From the NCBI GenBank assembly GCA_900315485.1, contig OMZI01000019.1, forward strand, positions 1 to 54,329: 54,329 nt of DNA. The letters run 5' to 3'. The position numbers and the translations under genes were made by a program. The notes below the pieces were generated by a model. It was given only the letters and a program-made list of their open reading frames with translations. It ran no database searches and had not been told where the DNA came from. This stretch comes from an uncultured Eubacteriales bacterium (GTDB lineage Bacteria; Bacillota; Clostridia; Peptostreptococcales; Anaerovoracaceae). Shown piece after piece: positions 42,249 to 49,952 of the stretch (position 1 is the first letter of the stretch; each line of letters opens with the position of its first letter).

Positions 42249-42440
42249 ATGATTACTAAGGATATGATCATCGGTGATGTTATCAGCGAGCACCCAGAAC
42301 TGGTCCGCACATTCTTCGCTAACGGCATGATGTGCATCGGATGCCCTGCTTCCCAGGGTGAGTCCATCGAGGCAGCTGCTCAGGTTCACGGACTTGACGG
42401 CGACGCTCTGACAGCAGCACTGAACGAGGCTCTTGCTTAA
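42249..42440 (+). CDS. DUF1858-domain protein
   Basis: A 63-residue protein that is a single DUF1858 domain: T-K-D-M-I-I-G-D-V-I, H-P-E-L-V-R-T-F-F, and the C-I-G-C-P cysteine pair with S-x-E at the helix that follows. Such domains occur alone or attached to hybrid-cluster and redox proteins and are thought to work as disulfide/metal switches. GAAAGGAG precedes the ATG. The gene is controlled by the promoter with the inverted repeat at 42136. Confidence 0.88.
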   Translation: MITKDMIIGDVISEHPELVRTFFANGMMCIGCPASQGESIEAAAQVHGLDGDALTAALNEALA

Positions 42441-42540
42441 TTGCGGGGCGGATGCGCCACTGAAAATGCGGTGCATGCACTAAGATCAAAACTATGGAAT
42501 AGCGGCATGGGGATAACACCTGTGCCGCTGTTTTTGTAAG

Positions 42541-42612
42541 GATGACAGGGAGAGTGTCTGGTGACAAAGGGACGACAGGGAGAACGGTCCCCGTTGTCAG
42601 CAAATTGACACA
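42541..42612. repeat. REP-like repeat cluster
   Basis: GATGACA, TGACA, then GACGACAGGGAG-AACGGTCCCC-GTTGTCA occur within ~60 bases, ending with TTGACACA. The core is the reverse complement of the GGGGACGGTTC unit at 3708. A short hairpin before it (GCGGCA...GTGCCGC at ~42500-42530, then T5) is the likely terminator of the DUF1858 gene. Confidence 0.7.
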
Positions 42613-42684
42613 AGATGTAGATTAATCGGGCCCGAGGTTGTACAATATACGGGAAGGGTTAAAGACAGAGCAGGAGGAAATGAT

Positions 42685-43446
42685 ATGTTTTATGAAGTAA
42701 GCAAAGAGGTTTTTGACAAGCTGCCTACATTCGTGGTCGGCGTGGTCGCTGTAACAGGCATCGACAATTCGAGGGATGTGCCTGCGATCACTAAGATGCT
42801 CGAGGAGAATGCGGAGGCTGTAAGAAAGTATTTTGAAGAGAGCGGCAACAAAGCTAAGAACGACCCGTGCGTCGTTCCGTACCGCGAGGCTTTCCGTGCG
42901 CTTGGCATCAATCCTAACAGATATGCGTGCGCTGCAGAGGCACTGATGGACAGGATCGCCAAGGGCAAAGGAATGCCGGAGATCAATCCTGCCGTCGACC
43001 TCGGCAATGCTATCTCGCTCAAGTACAAGCTGCCTATCGGAGCTCATGACATCTACACCTTCGTCCGCCCTGACGGCACGGGCAGAGGTGCTGCAGACAC
43101 AGGTCTCGAGGTAAGACCGGCAACTGCTGAGGATACCTTCAGGCCTTTCGGCGCTGCTGAAGGCGAGTTCGACAATCCGGAAGACGGCGAAGTCGTATAC
43201 GTATCCGGCCACGAGGTCAGGACACGCCGCTGGACATGGAGACAGAGTGAAGTGGGCAAAATGACAGAGAAGACCGCGGGCGTTCTGTATCCTATCGACG
43301 GATTCAGCGATGTCAATCTGGCAGAGGTCAAGGCCGCAATGAAGGACTTCACAGAGCTCCTTGCCAATTACTTTGCAAGATCCGGCTACAGCTGCACTGT
43401 AGAGACAGGACTTGTAGACAAGGACAACCGCAGATTCGAGTTTTAA
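42685..43446 (+). CDS. B3/B4 tRNA-binding domain protein
   Basis: A 253-residue stand-alone B3/4 domain, the editing module of phenylalanyl-tRNA synthetase beta. Visible blocks are P-Y-R-E-A-F-R-A-L-G-I-N-P near residue 75, V-D-L-G-N-A-I-S-L-K-Y-K-L-P-I-G-A-H-D near 112, and R-R-W-T-W-R-Q-S near 180. Free-standing versions may clear mischarged tRNA or act in nucleotide metabolism; the role is not known. GGAGGAA precedes the ATG. Confidence 0.88.
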   Translation: MFYEVSKEVFDKLPTFVVGVVAVTGIDNSRDVPAITKMLEENAEAVRKYFEESGNKAKNDPCVVPYREAFRALGINPNRYACAAEALMDRIAKGKGMPEINPAVDLGNAISLKYKLPIGAHDIYTFVRPDGTGRGAADTGLEVRPATAEDTFRPFGAAEGEFDNPEDGEVVYVSGHEVRTRRWTWRQSEVGKMTEKTAGVLYPIDGFSDVNLAEVKAAMKDFTELLANYFARSGYSCTVETGLVDKDNRRFEF

Positions 43447-43450
43447 AAAA

Positions 43451-43480
43451 TGTGTCAGAGGGGACGTTCCGTTTTGACAC
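43451..43480. repeat. Single REP-like palindrome
   Basis: TGTGTCA and TGACAC bound a GGGGACGTTCC core; the same family as 3102, 3708 and 42541. A run of eight C follows. Confidence 0.65.
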
Positions 43481-43510
43481 CCCCCCCGATGATCCAAGAG
43501 GAGCATATAA

Positions 43511-44023
43511 ATGTACAGCATAGCAGAAACTGAAGAAAAGCTGCTGAAGGTAACGCCGCCGCCTGCAGAAGGGGCGGAGGTGCCTGAAGAGGTCAAGGCT
43601 GCCATGATCAGGCAGGCGATGGACATACTGAAGAATTCGTACGCCCCGTATTCACATTACAACGTTGCGGCGGCGGTTCTGATGTCTTCGGGCAAAATCT
43701 ATACCGGCGTCAATGTCGAGAGCGCGCTGCTTACGAATACGATATGCGCTGAAAGGAATGCTATTTTCCACGCGGCAGCGCAGGGCGAGAGGAAGATCAT
43801 CGCCATCGCCATCGTCGGCGGACCGAATTCGGACGATCCGGATGACCTCGCAAAGCACGACTACTGCACACCATGCGGAGTCTGCAGACAGGTGATGAGG
43901 GATTTTGCCCGCCCGGACAAGATGACTGTTATCTGTGCAAAATCTGAAACTGATTACAGGGAGTGGACGCTTGAGCAGCTGCTGCCTGAGAGCTTTGGAC
44001 CAGAGGACCTGGAAGAAGAGTGA
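43511..44023 (+). CDS. cdd: Cytidine deaminase
   Basis: A 170-residue zinc enzyme that converts cytidine to uridine. The catalytic motif is C-A-E-R-N-A-I and the other zinc ligands are P-C-G-V-C-R-Q. Y-A-P-Y-S-H-Y-N-V-A-A-A-V and V-N-V-E-S-A-L are the substrate loops. An N-terminal extension of ~30 residues (Glu/Pro-rich) and an acidic tail make it longer than the usual ~130. AAGAGGAG precedes the ATG. The SipW-type gene begins 13 bases after its stop. Confidence 0.92.
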   Translation: MYSIAETEEKLLKVTPPPAEGAEVPEEVKAAMIRQAMDILKNSYAPYSHYNVAAAVLMSSGKIYTGVNVESALLTNTICAERNAIFHAAAQGERKIIAIAIVGGPNSDDPDDLAKHDYCTPCGVCRQVMRDFARPDKMTVICAKSETDYREWTLEQLLPESFGPEDLEEE

Positions 44024-44036
44024 TTATGGAGTTGCT

Positions 44037-44693
44037 ATGAGCAGAGTAGAAAGACACAAGGACGAATACGCCAGGGAAGACAGAGCGGCCTTGAAGAGCA
44101 GGCCGGACGACCTCGGAGTCTGGGACCAGACGGAAGAGGAAAAGCGGAAGGCGCGCAGGGAGGCCCGCGCGATGAACGACGGCAAGCCTGAGTTCCACGG
44201 AGGCAGAGTCTTCGGCAAACTGATCAGCGCGATAGGAACTATCCTCCTCGTCGTTTCGATAATCGCATGCCTGGGACTGTCGGTGCCGCGTTTTGCCGGG
44301 ATCGAGCAGTACGTCGTTATCTCGGGCAGCATGGAGCCGGCGATACCTGTCGGAAGCATGGTCTACTCGGCGCAGACCGATCCGTCGACGCTTGAGGCAG
44401 GTGATATAATCGTCTTCTACAGCAATGAGGCCGGCAGCACCCCTGTCACACACAGGGTCGTTGAGAACCACGTCGCGGACGGCGAGATCATAACCAAGGG
44501 CGACGCGAACGAACAGAACGACATGAGCCCGGTCGTCTACGCGAATGTGCTCGGCAAGCTGGTCCTGCATGTTCCGATGCTCGGATACATCGCGGCTCCG
44601 CTCGGTACAATTACGGGCAAAATCGCAATGGGCTGCGTGATACTCGCCGCATATCTTCTCACGGTCGTGGGCAGCAAGCTCAGCGGGAAGTAA
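44037..44693 (+). CDS. SipW-type (ER/archaeal-like) signal peptidase I
   Basis: A 218-residue membrane protein. An unusually long, highly charged N terminus (~60 residues) precedes the first membrane segment (~64-84). The catalytic core reads V-I-S-G-S-M-E-P-A-I-P-V-G-S (serine), V-T-H-R-V-V (histidine in place of the lysine of LepB) and K-G-D-A-N-E-Q-N-D. A second membrane segment lies near the C terminus. In Bacillus, SipW processes biofilm fibre proteins. GGAG lies 6 bases before ATG 44037. Confidence 0.9.
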   Translation: MSRVERHKDEYAREDRAALKSRPDDLGVWDQTEEEKRKARREARAMNDGKPEFHGGRVFGKLISAIGTILLVVSIIACLGLSVPRFAGIEQYVVISGSMEPAIPVGSMVYSAQTDPSTLEAGDIIVFYSNEAGSTPVTHRVVENHVADGEIITKGDANEQNDMSPVVYANVLGKLVLHVPMLGYIAAPLGTITGKIAMGCVILAAYLLTVVGSKLSGK

Positions 44694-44764
44694 AGATCCG
44701 GCGCAGTGCAGGAAGCGCAGCAGGCTGAATGAGGATAGCGGCCTGGGGAAAAAGATAAGAAAGA

Positions 44765-44796
44765 AAAAAAGTTAGCGGGATACCGCTAACTTTTTT
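44765..44796. terminator. Strong bidirectional terminator
   Basis: AAAAAAGTTAGCGG pairs perfectly with CCGCTAACTTTTTT over 14 bp with a 4-base loop. It serves sipW from the left and probably pepT from the right. Confidence 0.9.
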
Positions 44797-44808
44797 AGTA
44801 TCTTATAT

Positions 44809-44949
44809 GCAGCGTCAGCAGTTTGTACTGCGAGTATTCATCATAAGGTATCCACCGCAAGCGGTACCCCTTATGATTGGTCCGCAGGGAGCGCTTTCAT
44901 AAAATGCTGCGCTCCCGAGGACGCGAGCAGGATGAACTGCTGACGCTGC
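44809..44949. repeat. Structured element: 15-bp outer stem with internal hairpins
   Basis: GCAGCGTCAGCAGTT (44809-44823) and AACTGCTGACGCTGC (44935-44949) are perfect inverse complements. Inside lie ATCATAAGG/CCTTATGAT (44840/44869) capped by ACCGC-aa-GCGGT, and GGGAGCG/CGCTCCC (44887/44910). The whole could fold into a branched RNA or be a small non-autonomous transposon. It lies between the terminator and the stop of pepT and contains no gene. Confidence 0.6.
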
Positions 44950-44955
44950 TTACTG

Positions 44956-46164
44956 CTACTTAACGCGCGCGATCTCTACCAGCACGTCAACCATCTTCTC
45001 GAGCGACTGTACCGGGATGTACTCCTGGTTGCTGTGGAAGTTGTGTCCGCCTGTCGAGAGGTTAGGGCAAGGCAGGCCCTTATATGAGAGCTGAGCTCCG
45101 TCTGTGCCGCCGCGGATAGCGATGACCTTAGGCTCTATGTCACATGCCTTGAATGCAGCCTTGGCGTCGTCGATCAGATACATGTGAGGCTCGACCAGCT
45201 CTCTCATGTTTCTGTATGCGTCCTTGATTTCGAGCTTGAGGACGTTGCCGTATTTTGCATTGATCATATCAGCTGCGATCTTCAGGAGATCCTTCTTCTT
45301 CTGGAAGAGGGCTGCATCGTGGTCACGCACCAGGTACTGCATCTCAGCGGATGTAACGCCGCCAACGAGCTTGGTGAGGTGGAAGAATCCGTCGTAACCC
45401 TCTGTGTATTCAGGTCTCATCTCCTGAGGCAGGATGCTGTCGAATTCACCTGCGATCCTTGCGGCGTTGATCATTTTGCCCTTGGCTTCGCCCGGATGGA
45501 TCTCCTTGCCGGTGATCGTGATGAATGCTGTAGCTGCGTTGAAGTTCTCGTACTCGATCTCGCCGATCGGGCCGCCGTCTACAGTGTAAGCGCACTCAAC
45601 GCCGAATCCCGGAACGTCGAAGTGGTCTGTTCCGCAGCCGATCTCTTCGTCAGGGGTAAAACCAAGTGCGATCTTGCCGTGCTTGATCGACGGGTCGTTC
45701 AGCAGACGCTCTGCCATCGACATGATCTCGGTAACTCCGGCTTTGTCGTCAGCGCCGAGGAGTGAAACGCCGTCAGTGACGATCAGGTCCTGGCCGACGT
45801 ACTTCTTCATGTCAGGGAACTCTGCAGGATCAAGGCAGACTTCGTCATTCAGTCTGATGACGCTGCCGTCGTAATTCTCTACTACTCTTGCATTGCTTGC
45901 GTCGCCGGAAGGTCCCGGAGCCGTATCCATGTGGGAGATGAATCCCAGAGTGCGGTCTGTGTCCGTGTTGGCAGGGATCTCGCCGTAAACGTAGCAGTGT
46001 TCTTCATCCATGCGTACATTGCTGACACCCATTTCCTTCATCTCGTCAGCGAGCATCCTGCACAGTGTGAACTGCTTCTCGGTGCTCGGGAAAGTATCGC
46101 TTTCCTCGGACGACTGAGTGTCTACTGAAATGTACCTGAAAAATCTCTCAGTAACTTTGCTCAT
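44956..46164 (-). CDS. pepT: Peptidase T (tripeptide aminopeptidase)
   Basis: A 402-residue cytosolic zinc peptidase of normal length that removes the N-terminal residue from tripeptides. Zinc and catalytic residues are visible in F-I-S-H-M-D-T, L-G-A-D-D-K-A-G, T-P-D-E-E-I-G, Y-T-V-D-G-G, H-P-G-E-A-K-G and S-T-G-G-H-N-F-H-S. It starts at ATG 46164 behind AAGGAG. No operon partner is present. Confidence 0.95.
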   Translation of the reverse strand: MSKVTERFFRYISVDTQSSEESDTFPSTEKQFTLCRMLADEMKEMGVSNVRMDEEHCYVYGEIPANTDTDRTLGFISHMDTAPGPSGDASNARVVENYDGSVIRLNDEVCLDPAEFPDMKKYVGQDLIVTDGVSLLGADDKAGVTEIMSMAERLLNDPSIKHGKIALGFTPDEEIGCGTDHFDVPGFGVECAYTVDGGPIGEIEYENFNAATAFITITGKEIHPGEAKGKMINAARIAGEFDSILPQEMRPEYTEGYDGFFHLTKLVGGVTSAEMQYLVRDHDAALFQKKKDLLKIAADMINAKYGNVLKLEIKDAYRNMRELVEPHMYLIDDAKAAFKACDIEPKVIAIRGGTDGAQLSYKGLPCPNLSTGGHNFHSNQEYIPVQSLEKMVDVLVEIARVK

Positions 46165-46616
46165 GATAATTGATTCTCCTTAGTAATAACATTCATCTTA
46201 GGGGAGCCGCCACCGCCTGGTGCAAAACCGCTGATCCGCCGCGTCGCAGCGTGACGTATCATGACGGAAATTTTGCGCCGCAGTGTACGACAGTATAGAA
46301 TGTGGTGCAAAGCACCCATATGTAATTGTAATACGTTTTTCAAACTTTTCAACCGCCTGTTTTGCCCGCAGCAGTACGAAGCGCATCGAACGCACCTCAG
46401 CAAAACCGTTTTGCCCGCAACTTCACACAAAGCTCATCTTTGCCTTATTTCGGTATGCGCGATATTGTGATAAAATAATTCGTGGCGGACCGGAGCAGAC
46501 GGCGTATCGCAAAGGCGTGCGGTTGAAGAAGCCGGCGCAGAGTATGACGCCCGAATGGACTCCGGTTATGTAAATGATATAAAAGCACTTGTTTTATTAA
46601 TGAGGAGGCAAAACTT
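46165..46616. other. Gene-poor interval with repeated TTTTGCCCGC motifs
   Basis: About 450 bases without a convincing gene. GTTTTGCCCGC occurs twice (~46358 and ~46406), the second as part of GCAAAAC-C-GTTTTGC (46400-46414). GGTGC-AAA-GCACC at ~46304-46316 is a small hairpin. The region contains a TGATAAAAT promoter-like box before the Ptb-like gene. Short frames on both strands look like chance. Confidence 0.5.
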
Positions 46617-47519
46617 ATGCTTAAAGATTTCAAGGCTATGGCTGAACTCGTGAAGGCTAATCCTGTCAAGAAGAGAATCGTTCTCTGCTGCGCTCATGAC
46701 GAGCATTCACTCGATGCTGTTTATGAAGCGTTCAAGGAAGGCATCGTTACACCTGTATTCGTTGGTAAGGAAGACGAGATCAAGAGCATATGCGCTGAGC
46801 ACGGATTTGACTTTGGCGATGTCAAGATCTACAACGAGGACGACGATGTTGAGGCAGCAAAGACTGCTGTCCGCCTGATCCGTGAGGGCGAGGGCGACTT
46901 CCTGATGAAGGGTCGCATGCAGACTGCTGACCTTCTGAGACAGGTAGTCAACAAGGAGACAGGACTCCAGGTTGGAAAGATCATGTCCCACGTAGGACTC
47001 TTCCAGGTACCTAACTATCACAAGGTAGTCGTTCTGACAGACGGCGGAATGCTGCTGCAGCCTGATCTTGAGCAGAAGGTCAAGATCATAAACAACGCTG
47101 TTGAGGTTCTCCACGCACTCGGTTATGAGAATCCTAACGTTGGCGTTATGTGCGGTGCTGAGGTACTGAACAAGAAGGCTCAGGAATCCGTAGACGCTGC
47201 AGCTCTTAAGGAAATGTGGCAGAACGGCGAGATCACAGGCTGCACAGTTGAAGGCCCGATCTCCTATGATATCGCTCTGAGCAAAGAGATCGCAGACTTC
47301 AAGAAGTTCGACAGCCCTGTTGCAGGTGAAGTCGATGCAATGATCATGCCATCCATGGCAACAGGAAACATGGTAGGCAAGGCATGGACTGTAAGCAGCA
47401 CAGGAATGATGGCAGGAATCATCGTAGGCGCCAAGGCTCCTATCGTTCTGACATCCAGAGGCTCCAGCGCTGAAGAGAAGTTCTACTCGATCGTACTCGC
47501 AGCAGCAGCTTCCAGATAA
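46617..47519 (+). CDS. Phosphate butyryltransferase-like enzyme (PTA/PTB family)
   Basis: A 300-residue acyltransferase. Family blocks: L-M-K-G-R-M-Q-T near residue 99, S-H-V-G-L-F near 124, L-T-D-G-G-M near 140, and E-G-P-I-S-Y-D-I-A-L near 210. V-D-A-M-I-M-P-S-M-A-T-G-N-M follows near 245. Such enzymes swap CoA for phosphate on butyryl-CoA or related acyl-CoAs in fermentation. A butyrate kinase gene is expected nearby but is not in the window. GAGGAGG precedes the ATG, and lysine codons are nearly all AAG, as in highly expressed genes. A terminator follows. Confidence 0.88.
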   Translation: MLKDFKAMAELVKANPVKKRIVLCCAHDEHSLDAVYEAFKEGIVTPVFVGKEDEIKSICAEHGFDFGDVKIYNEDDDVEAAKTAVRLIREGEGDFLMKGRMQTADLLRQVVNKETGLQVGKIMSHVGLFQVPNYHKVVVLTDGGMLLQPDLEQKVKIINNAVEVLHALGYENPNVGVMCGAEVLNKKAQESVDAAALKEMWQNGEITGCTVEGPISYDIALSKEIADFKKFDSPVAGEVDAMIMPSMATGNMVGKAWTVSSTGMMAGIIVGAKAPIVLTSRGSSAEEKFYSIVLAAAASR

Positions 47520-47604
47520 TAGCTGACATCAGCGAAGAGATGATTGCCAGGTTCTGGCCAAACAGACTCAGGAAAAAAGTTTATAAATTAAAGAATAGAG
47601 AAGT

Positions 47605-47649
47605 AAATGACGCAGGTCCGGGAATACATTCCATGTCTGCGTCATTTTT
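47605..47649 (+). terminator. Rho-independent terminator after the Ptb-like gene
   Basis: AAATGACGCAG (47605-47615) pairs perfectly with CTGCGTCATTT (47637-47647), then T-rich. Confidence 0.85.
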
Positions 47650-47660
47650 ATCAGTTGAGT

Positions 47661-47697
47661 TGGCGTAAAGTCGGGCGTAACGTCTGATTTTACGCCA
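47661..47697. repeat. Solitary copy of the 37-bp TGGCGTAA inverted-repeat element
   Basis: TGGCGTAA (47661-47668) and TTACGCCA (47690-47697) bound a 37-base element, exactly the length of those in the array at 33431. The interior is unrelated. No nuclease-like gene adjoins it, so the element is dispersed as well as arrayed. Confidence 0.8.
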
Positions 47698-47815
47698 CAT
47701 AGAGATCGACACCCTGCCCGAAAATAGCTTGACGGTCAGCTCATGCGGTAATAGAATTCAATGCGTCATTCCATGAAGGATGAATAGAAAAAACCCGGGG
47801 AGCAATTAGTAACTG

Positions 47816-48751
47816 ATGAATAAAGAACAAAACAAAGGGTATTTAATGGTACTGGCGGCAGGTTCGCTGTGGGGAACGATCGGGCTCTTCGCGACGCTGC
47901 TGTCGAATCTGGGACTGAGCGCCGGCCCTGTGGCTTTCTTCAGGGTCCTGTCTGCGACTATCATGCTGGCACTAATCCTGCTGGTTAAAGGAGGAGGGAC
48001 CAGTCTCTTCAGAGTGAGCCGGCGCGGACTCATCTCCTGCATGCTGGTAGGATTCATCTCGCAGGCGCTGTACAACATCTGCTACATGAACACGATCGAG
48101 CACTGCGGCATGGCTACGGCAGCTGTTTTCCTATACACATCGCCGGTATACGTAGCGCTGCTCTCGCTGATACTCTTCCGTGAGCCGCTGACAGGCAACA
48201 AGATCCTCGCGATCGTCATCAATATCATAGGCTGTATCCTGACTGTTACGGGTGGCGATTTCTCGGACATGAAGATATCGGGATTCGGCATAATCATGGG
48301 AATCCTTGCGGGCTTCACTTATGCTCTGCTTCCGATCCTCTCGAGGACGGGCGCAGATGAGGAGGATCCGTACACAGCTGCATTCTACGGGCAGTTCTTC
48401 GGCGCGCTGCTGCTCTTCTTCCTGATCAGGCCGTGGAACGGGATCGGTGTGCCGGTCACATGGCAGGTCATCCTTGTGTTTATCGGATTCGGCATCGTGC
48501 CGTCGGCGATGGGTTACATTACCTACTACAGCGGCATAAGCAAAATCACCGAGACCTCAAGGATCCCGGTGCTGGCTTCGGTCGAGACGGTGGTCGCTGC
48601 GATCATCGGGCTGGTCGTTTTCGGCCAGAGCCTGAGCCTTGCCAAGATCGCAGGCATCGCGCTCGTTCTTATCTCTATAGCGGTAATGAATATGAAAAAG
48701 CAGCATCTCTTCATCCGCGTCGAGCGGGACCGAGATGATGCTGCCGTTTGA
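47816..48751 (+). CDS. EamA-family (DMT) transporter
   Basis: A 311-residue membrane protein with ten hydrophobic segments in two EamA halves: A-A-G-S-L-W-G-T-I-G-L-F near the start, and G-I-L-A-G-F-T-Y-A-L-L-P-I-L-S-R near 160. The end of each half has the characteristic P-V-Y-V-A-L-L-S or I-P-V-L-A-S-V-E-T-V-V-A-A-I-I-G segment. These proteins export amino acids or other metabolites. It stands alone, and the substrate is unknown. Confidence 0.9.
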   Translation: MNKEQNKGYLMVLAAGSLWGTIGLFATLLSNLGLSAGPVAFFRVLSATIMLALILLVKGGGTSLFRVSRRGLISCMLVGFISQALYNICYMNTIEHCGMATAAVFLYTSPVYVALLSLILFREPLTGNKILAIVINIIGCILTVTGGDFSDMKISGFGIIMGILAGFTYALLPILSRTGADEEDPYTAAFYGQFFGALLLFFLIRPWNGIGVPVTWQVILVFIGFGIVPSAMGYITYYSGISKITETSRIPVLASVETVVAAIIGLVVFGQSLSLAKIAGIALVLISIAVMNMKKQHLFIRVERDRDDAAV

Positions 48752-48777
48752 GCAGGGCCGGCATTCCGGCTGAACGG

Positions 48778-49704
48778 CTACTGGATACCATTGATCAGTG
48801 AGTTGATGTCATCCGGATTCAGACCATAATTATCATCTCCGCCTGCTCCGTATGCAAGGATCGCAAAGCATGTGTCGTCGACCTGCCAGATAGTCTTTGT
48901 GGCTTCGCCTTCTCTGTTACCGAAGCATGTGACCTCGAGGCCCTTGATGTTCTGTGTCCATGTGTGAGCATACTCGTTGTAGTCTCCTGAGATATCGCCG
49001 TCTGTGGCAACATCAGCTCTGCCCTTACGGATAGTCATCTCGACTGCACCGACCGGCATTCTGACCTCAGCCAGACCGTCCATGTATCTGCACTCTTCAA
49101 CCTTGACTTCACCGATGCTGAGGACCGACGCTTCAGCGACACTGAATCCGTCAAGGCCGGCACCCTCAGCTGCAGCTTCCGGTGTGTCTGCTGTCTGCCA
49201 TGGGTTGGCCATGCCGGTGGACGCTTCGCCTTCTGCAGGCGCAACAGCAAATTCAAATGTCATATCCTTGGCGATATCTTCCTGATCATCCTGCCATGTC
49301 ATGGTGAGCTTGTCGCCGCTGTCGTCGAAGAACATGAATCCGTGGCCGCCTGTGTAGACCTCTTCCTGGGACTCTACAGTGCCGTCTTCCTTATATACAA
49401 AATCTGTTCTGACGCAGTCGTGATACTCGAACCTCTTCTCATCAGGATCGAAGGTTCCGGTCATCTCCCATGTGCTGTTCTCTGCAGCACTGCTTGACCA
49501 TGTCACTGACGCACTGGCGCCGTCCTTCTCATCTGTGGCACCGATGAGCACGGCTGCTCTGCCGCATACGTAATTACCGACATAGTTCATCACTGGATTT
49601 TGCCCGTCATCAGGCGCAGCCTCCTCGCTTGCCGATTTGCCGCCGCATGCTGTGAGCGCCAGAGCAAGTACTGCGATTATAAACAGGCTCAGATATTTCT
49701 TCAT
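48778..49704 (-). CDS. Lipoprotein of unknown function
   Basis: A 308-residue protein with a signal peptide and lipobox A-L-T-A-C. The mature part seems to hold two beta-rich domains: one with W-S-S-S-A-A-E-N-S-T-W-E-M-T-G-T-F and Y-T-G-G-H-G-F-M-F-F, the other with V-E-E-C-R-Y-M-D-G-L-A-E-V-R and D-D-N-Y-G-L-N-P-D-D. I do not recognise the family. It is convergent with the EamA gene (26 bases apart), and its promoter side abuts the IS110 element. Confidence 0.75.
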   Translation of the reverse strand: MKKYLSLFIIAVLALALTACGGKSASEEAAPDDGQNPVMNYVGNYVCGRAAVLIGATDEKDGASASVTWSSSAAENSTWEMTGTFDPDEKRFEYHDCVRTDFVYKEDGTVESQEEVYTGGHGFMFFDDSGDKLTMTWQDDQEDIAKDMTFEFAVAPAEGEASTGMANPWQTADTPEAAAEGAGLDGFSVAEASVLSIGEVKVEECRYMDGLAEVRMPVGAVEMTIRKGRADVATDGDISGDYNEYAHTWTQNIKGLEVTCFGNREGEATKTIWQVDDTCFAILAYGAGGDDNYGLNPDDINSLINGIQ

Positions 49705-49759
49705 TATTCCCTCCCTCGTATTATAGTGTCATAGCCATTTCATAGGATTTAGGCTATGC

Positions 49760-49940
49760 TGTTTAGGATACTGTGGATTGGTTGCCCCTCCCTACCACTT
49801 GATGGTTTTTTGAAGGCTCCAACCACAGTCTCTTTGTTAACTTGTTGATCAGTTAGATACCGCACGACGGTTTATGTAGAACGAGGTTACAACTGCAAAG
49901 AGCCCTGTGGATCCAAACAGTATCAAAACCTATTATTGAA
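49760..49940 (+). ncRNA. Candidate bridge RNA region of the IS110 element
   Basis: In IS110 elements the non-coding end upstream of the transposase gives rise to a bridge RNA. Here CTGTGGATTGG (49771-49781) pairs with CCAACCACAG (49819-49828) with one bulged A, forming a long first stem-loop. The remaining ~120 bases contain weaker hairpins. Target and donor loops were not identified, so this is a positional prediction. Confidence 0.4.
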
Positions 49941-49952
49941 AGGAGTGACGCT

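Noticed and set aside
42622-43626. 334-codon minus-strand open frame
   Set aside because: Antisense to the B3/4-domain gene, with no start signal and no recognisable motif.
46161-46573. Several overlapping short frames on both strands between pepT and the Ptb-like gene
   Set aside because: No ribosome binding sites and no motifs. The region is better described as non-coding with repeated TTTTGCCCGC motifs.
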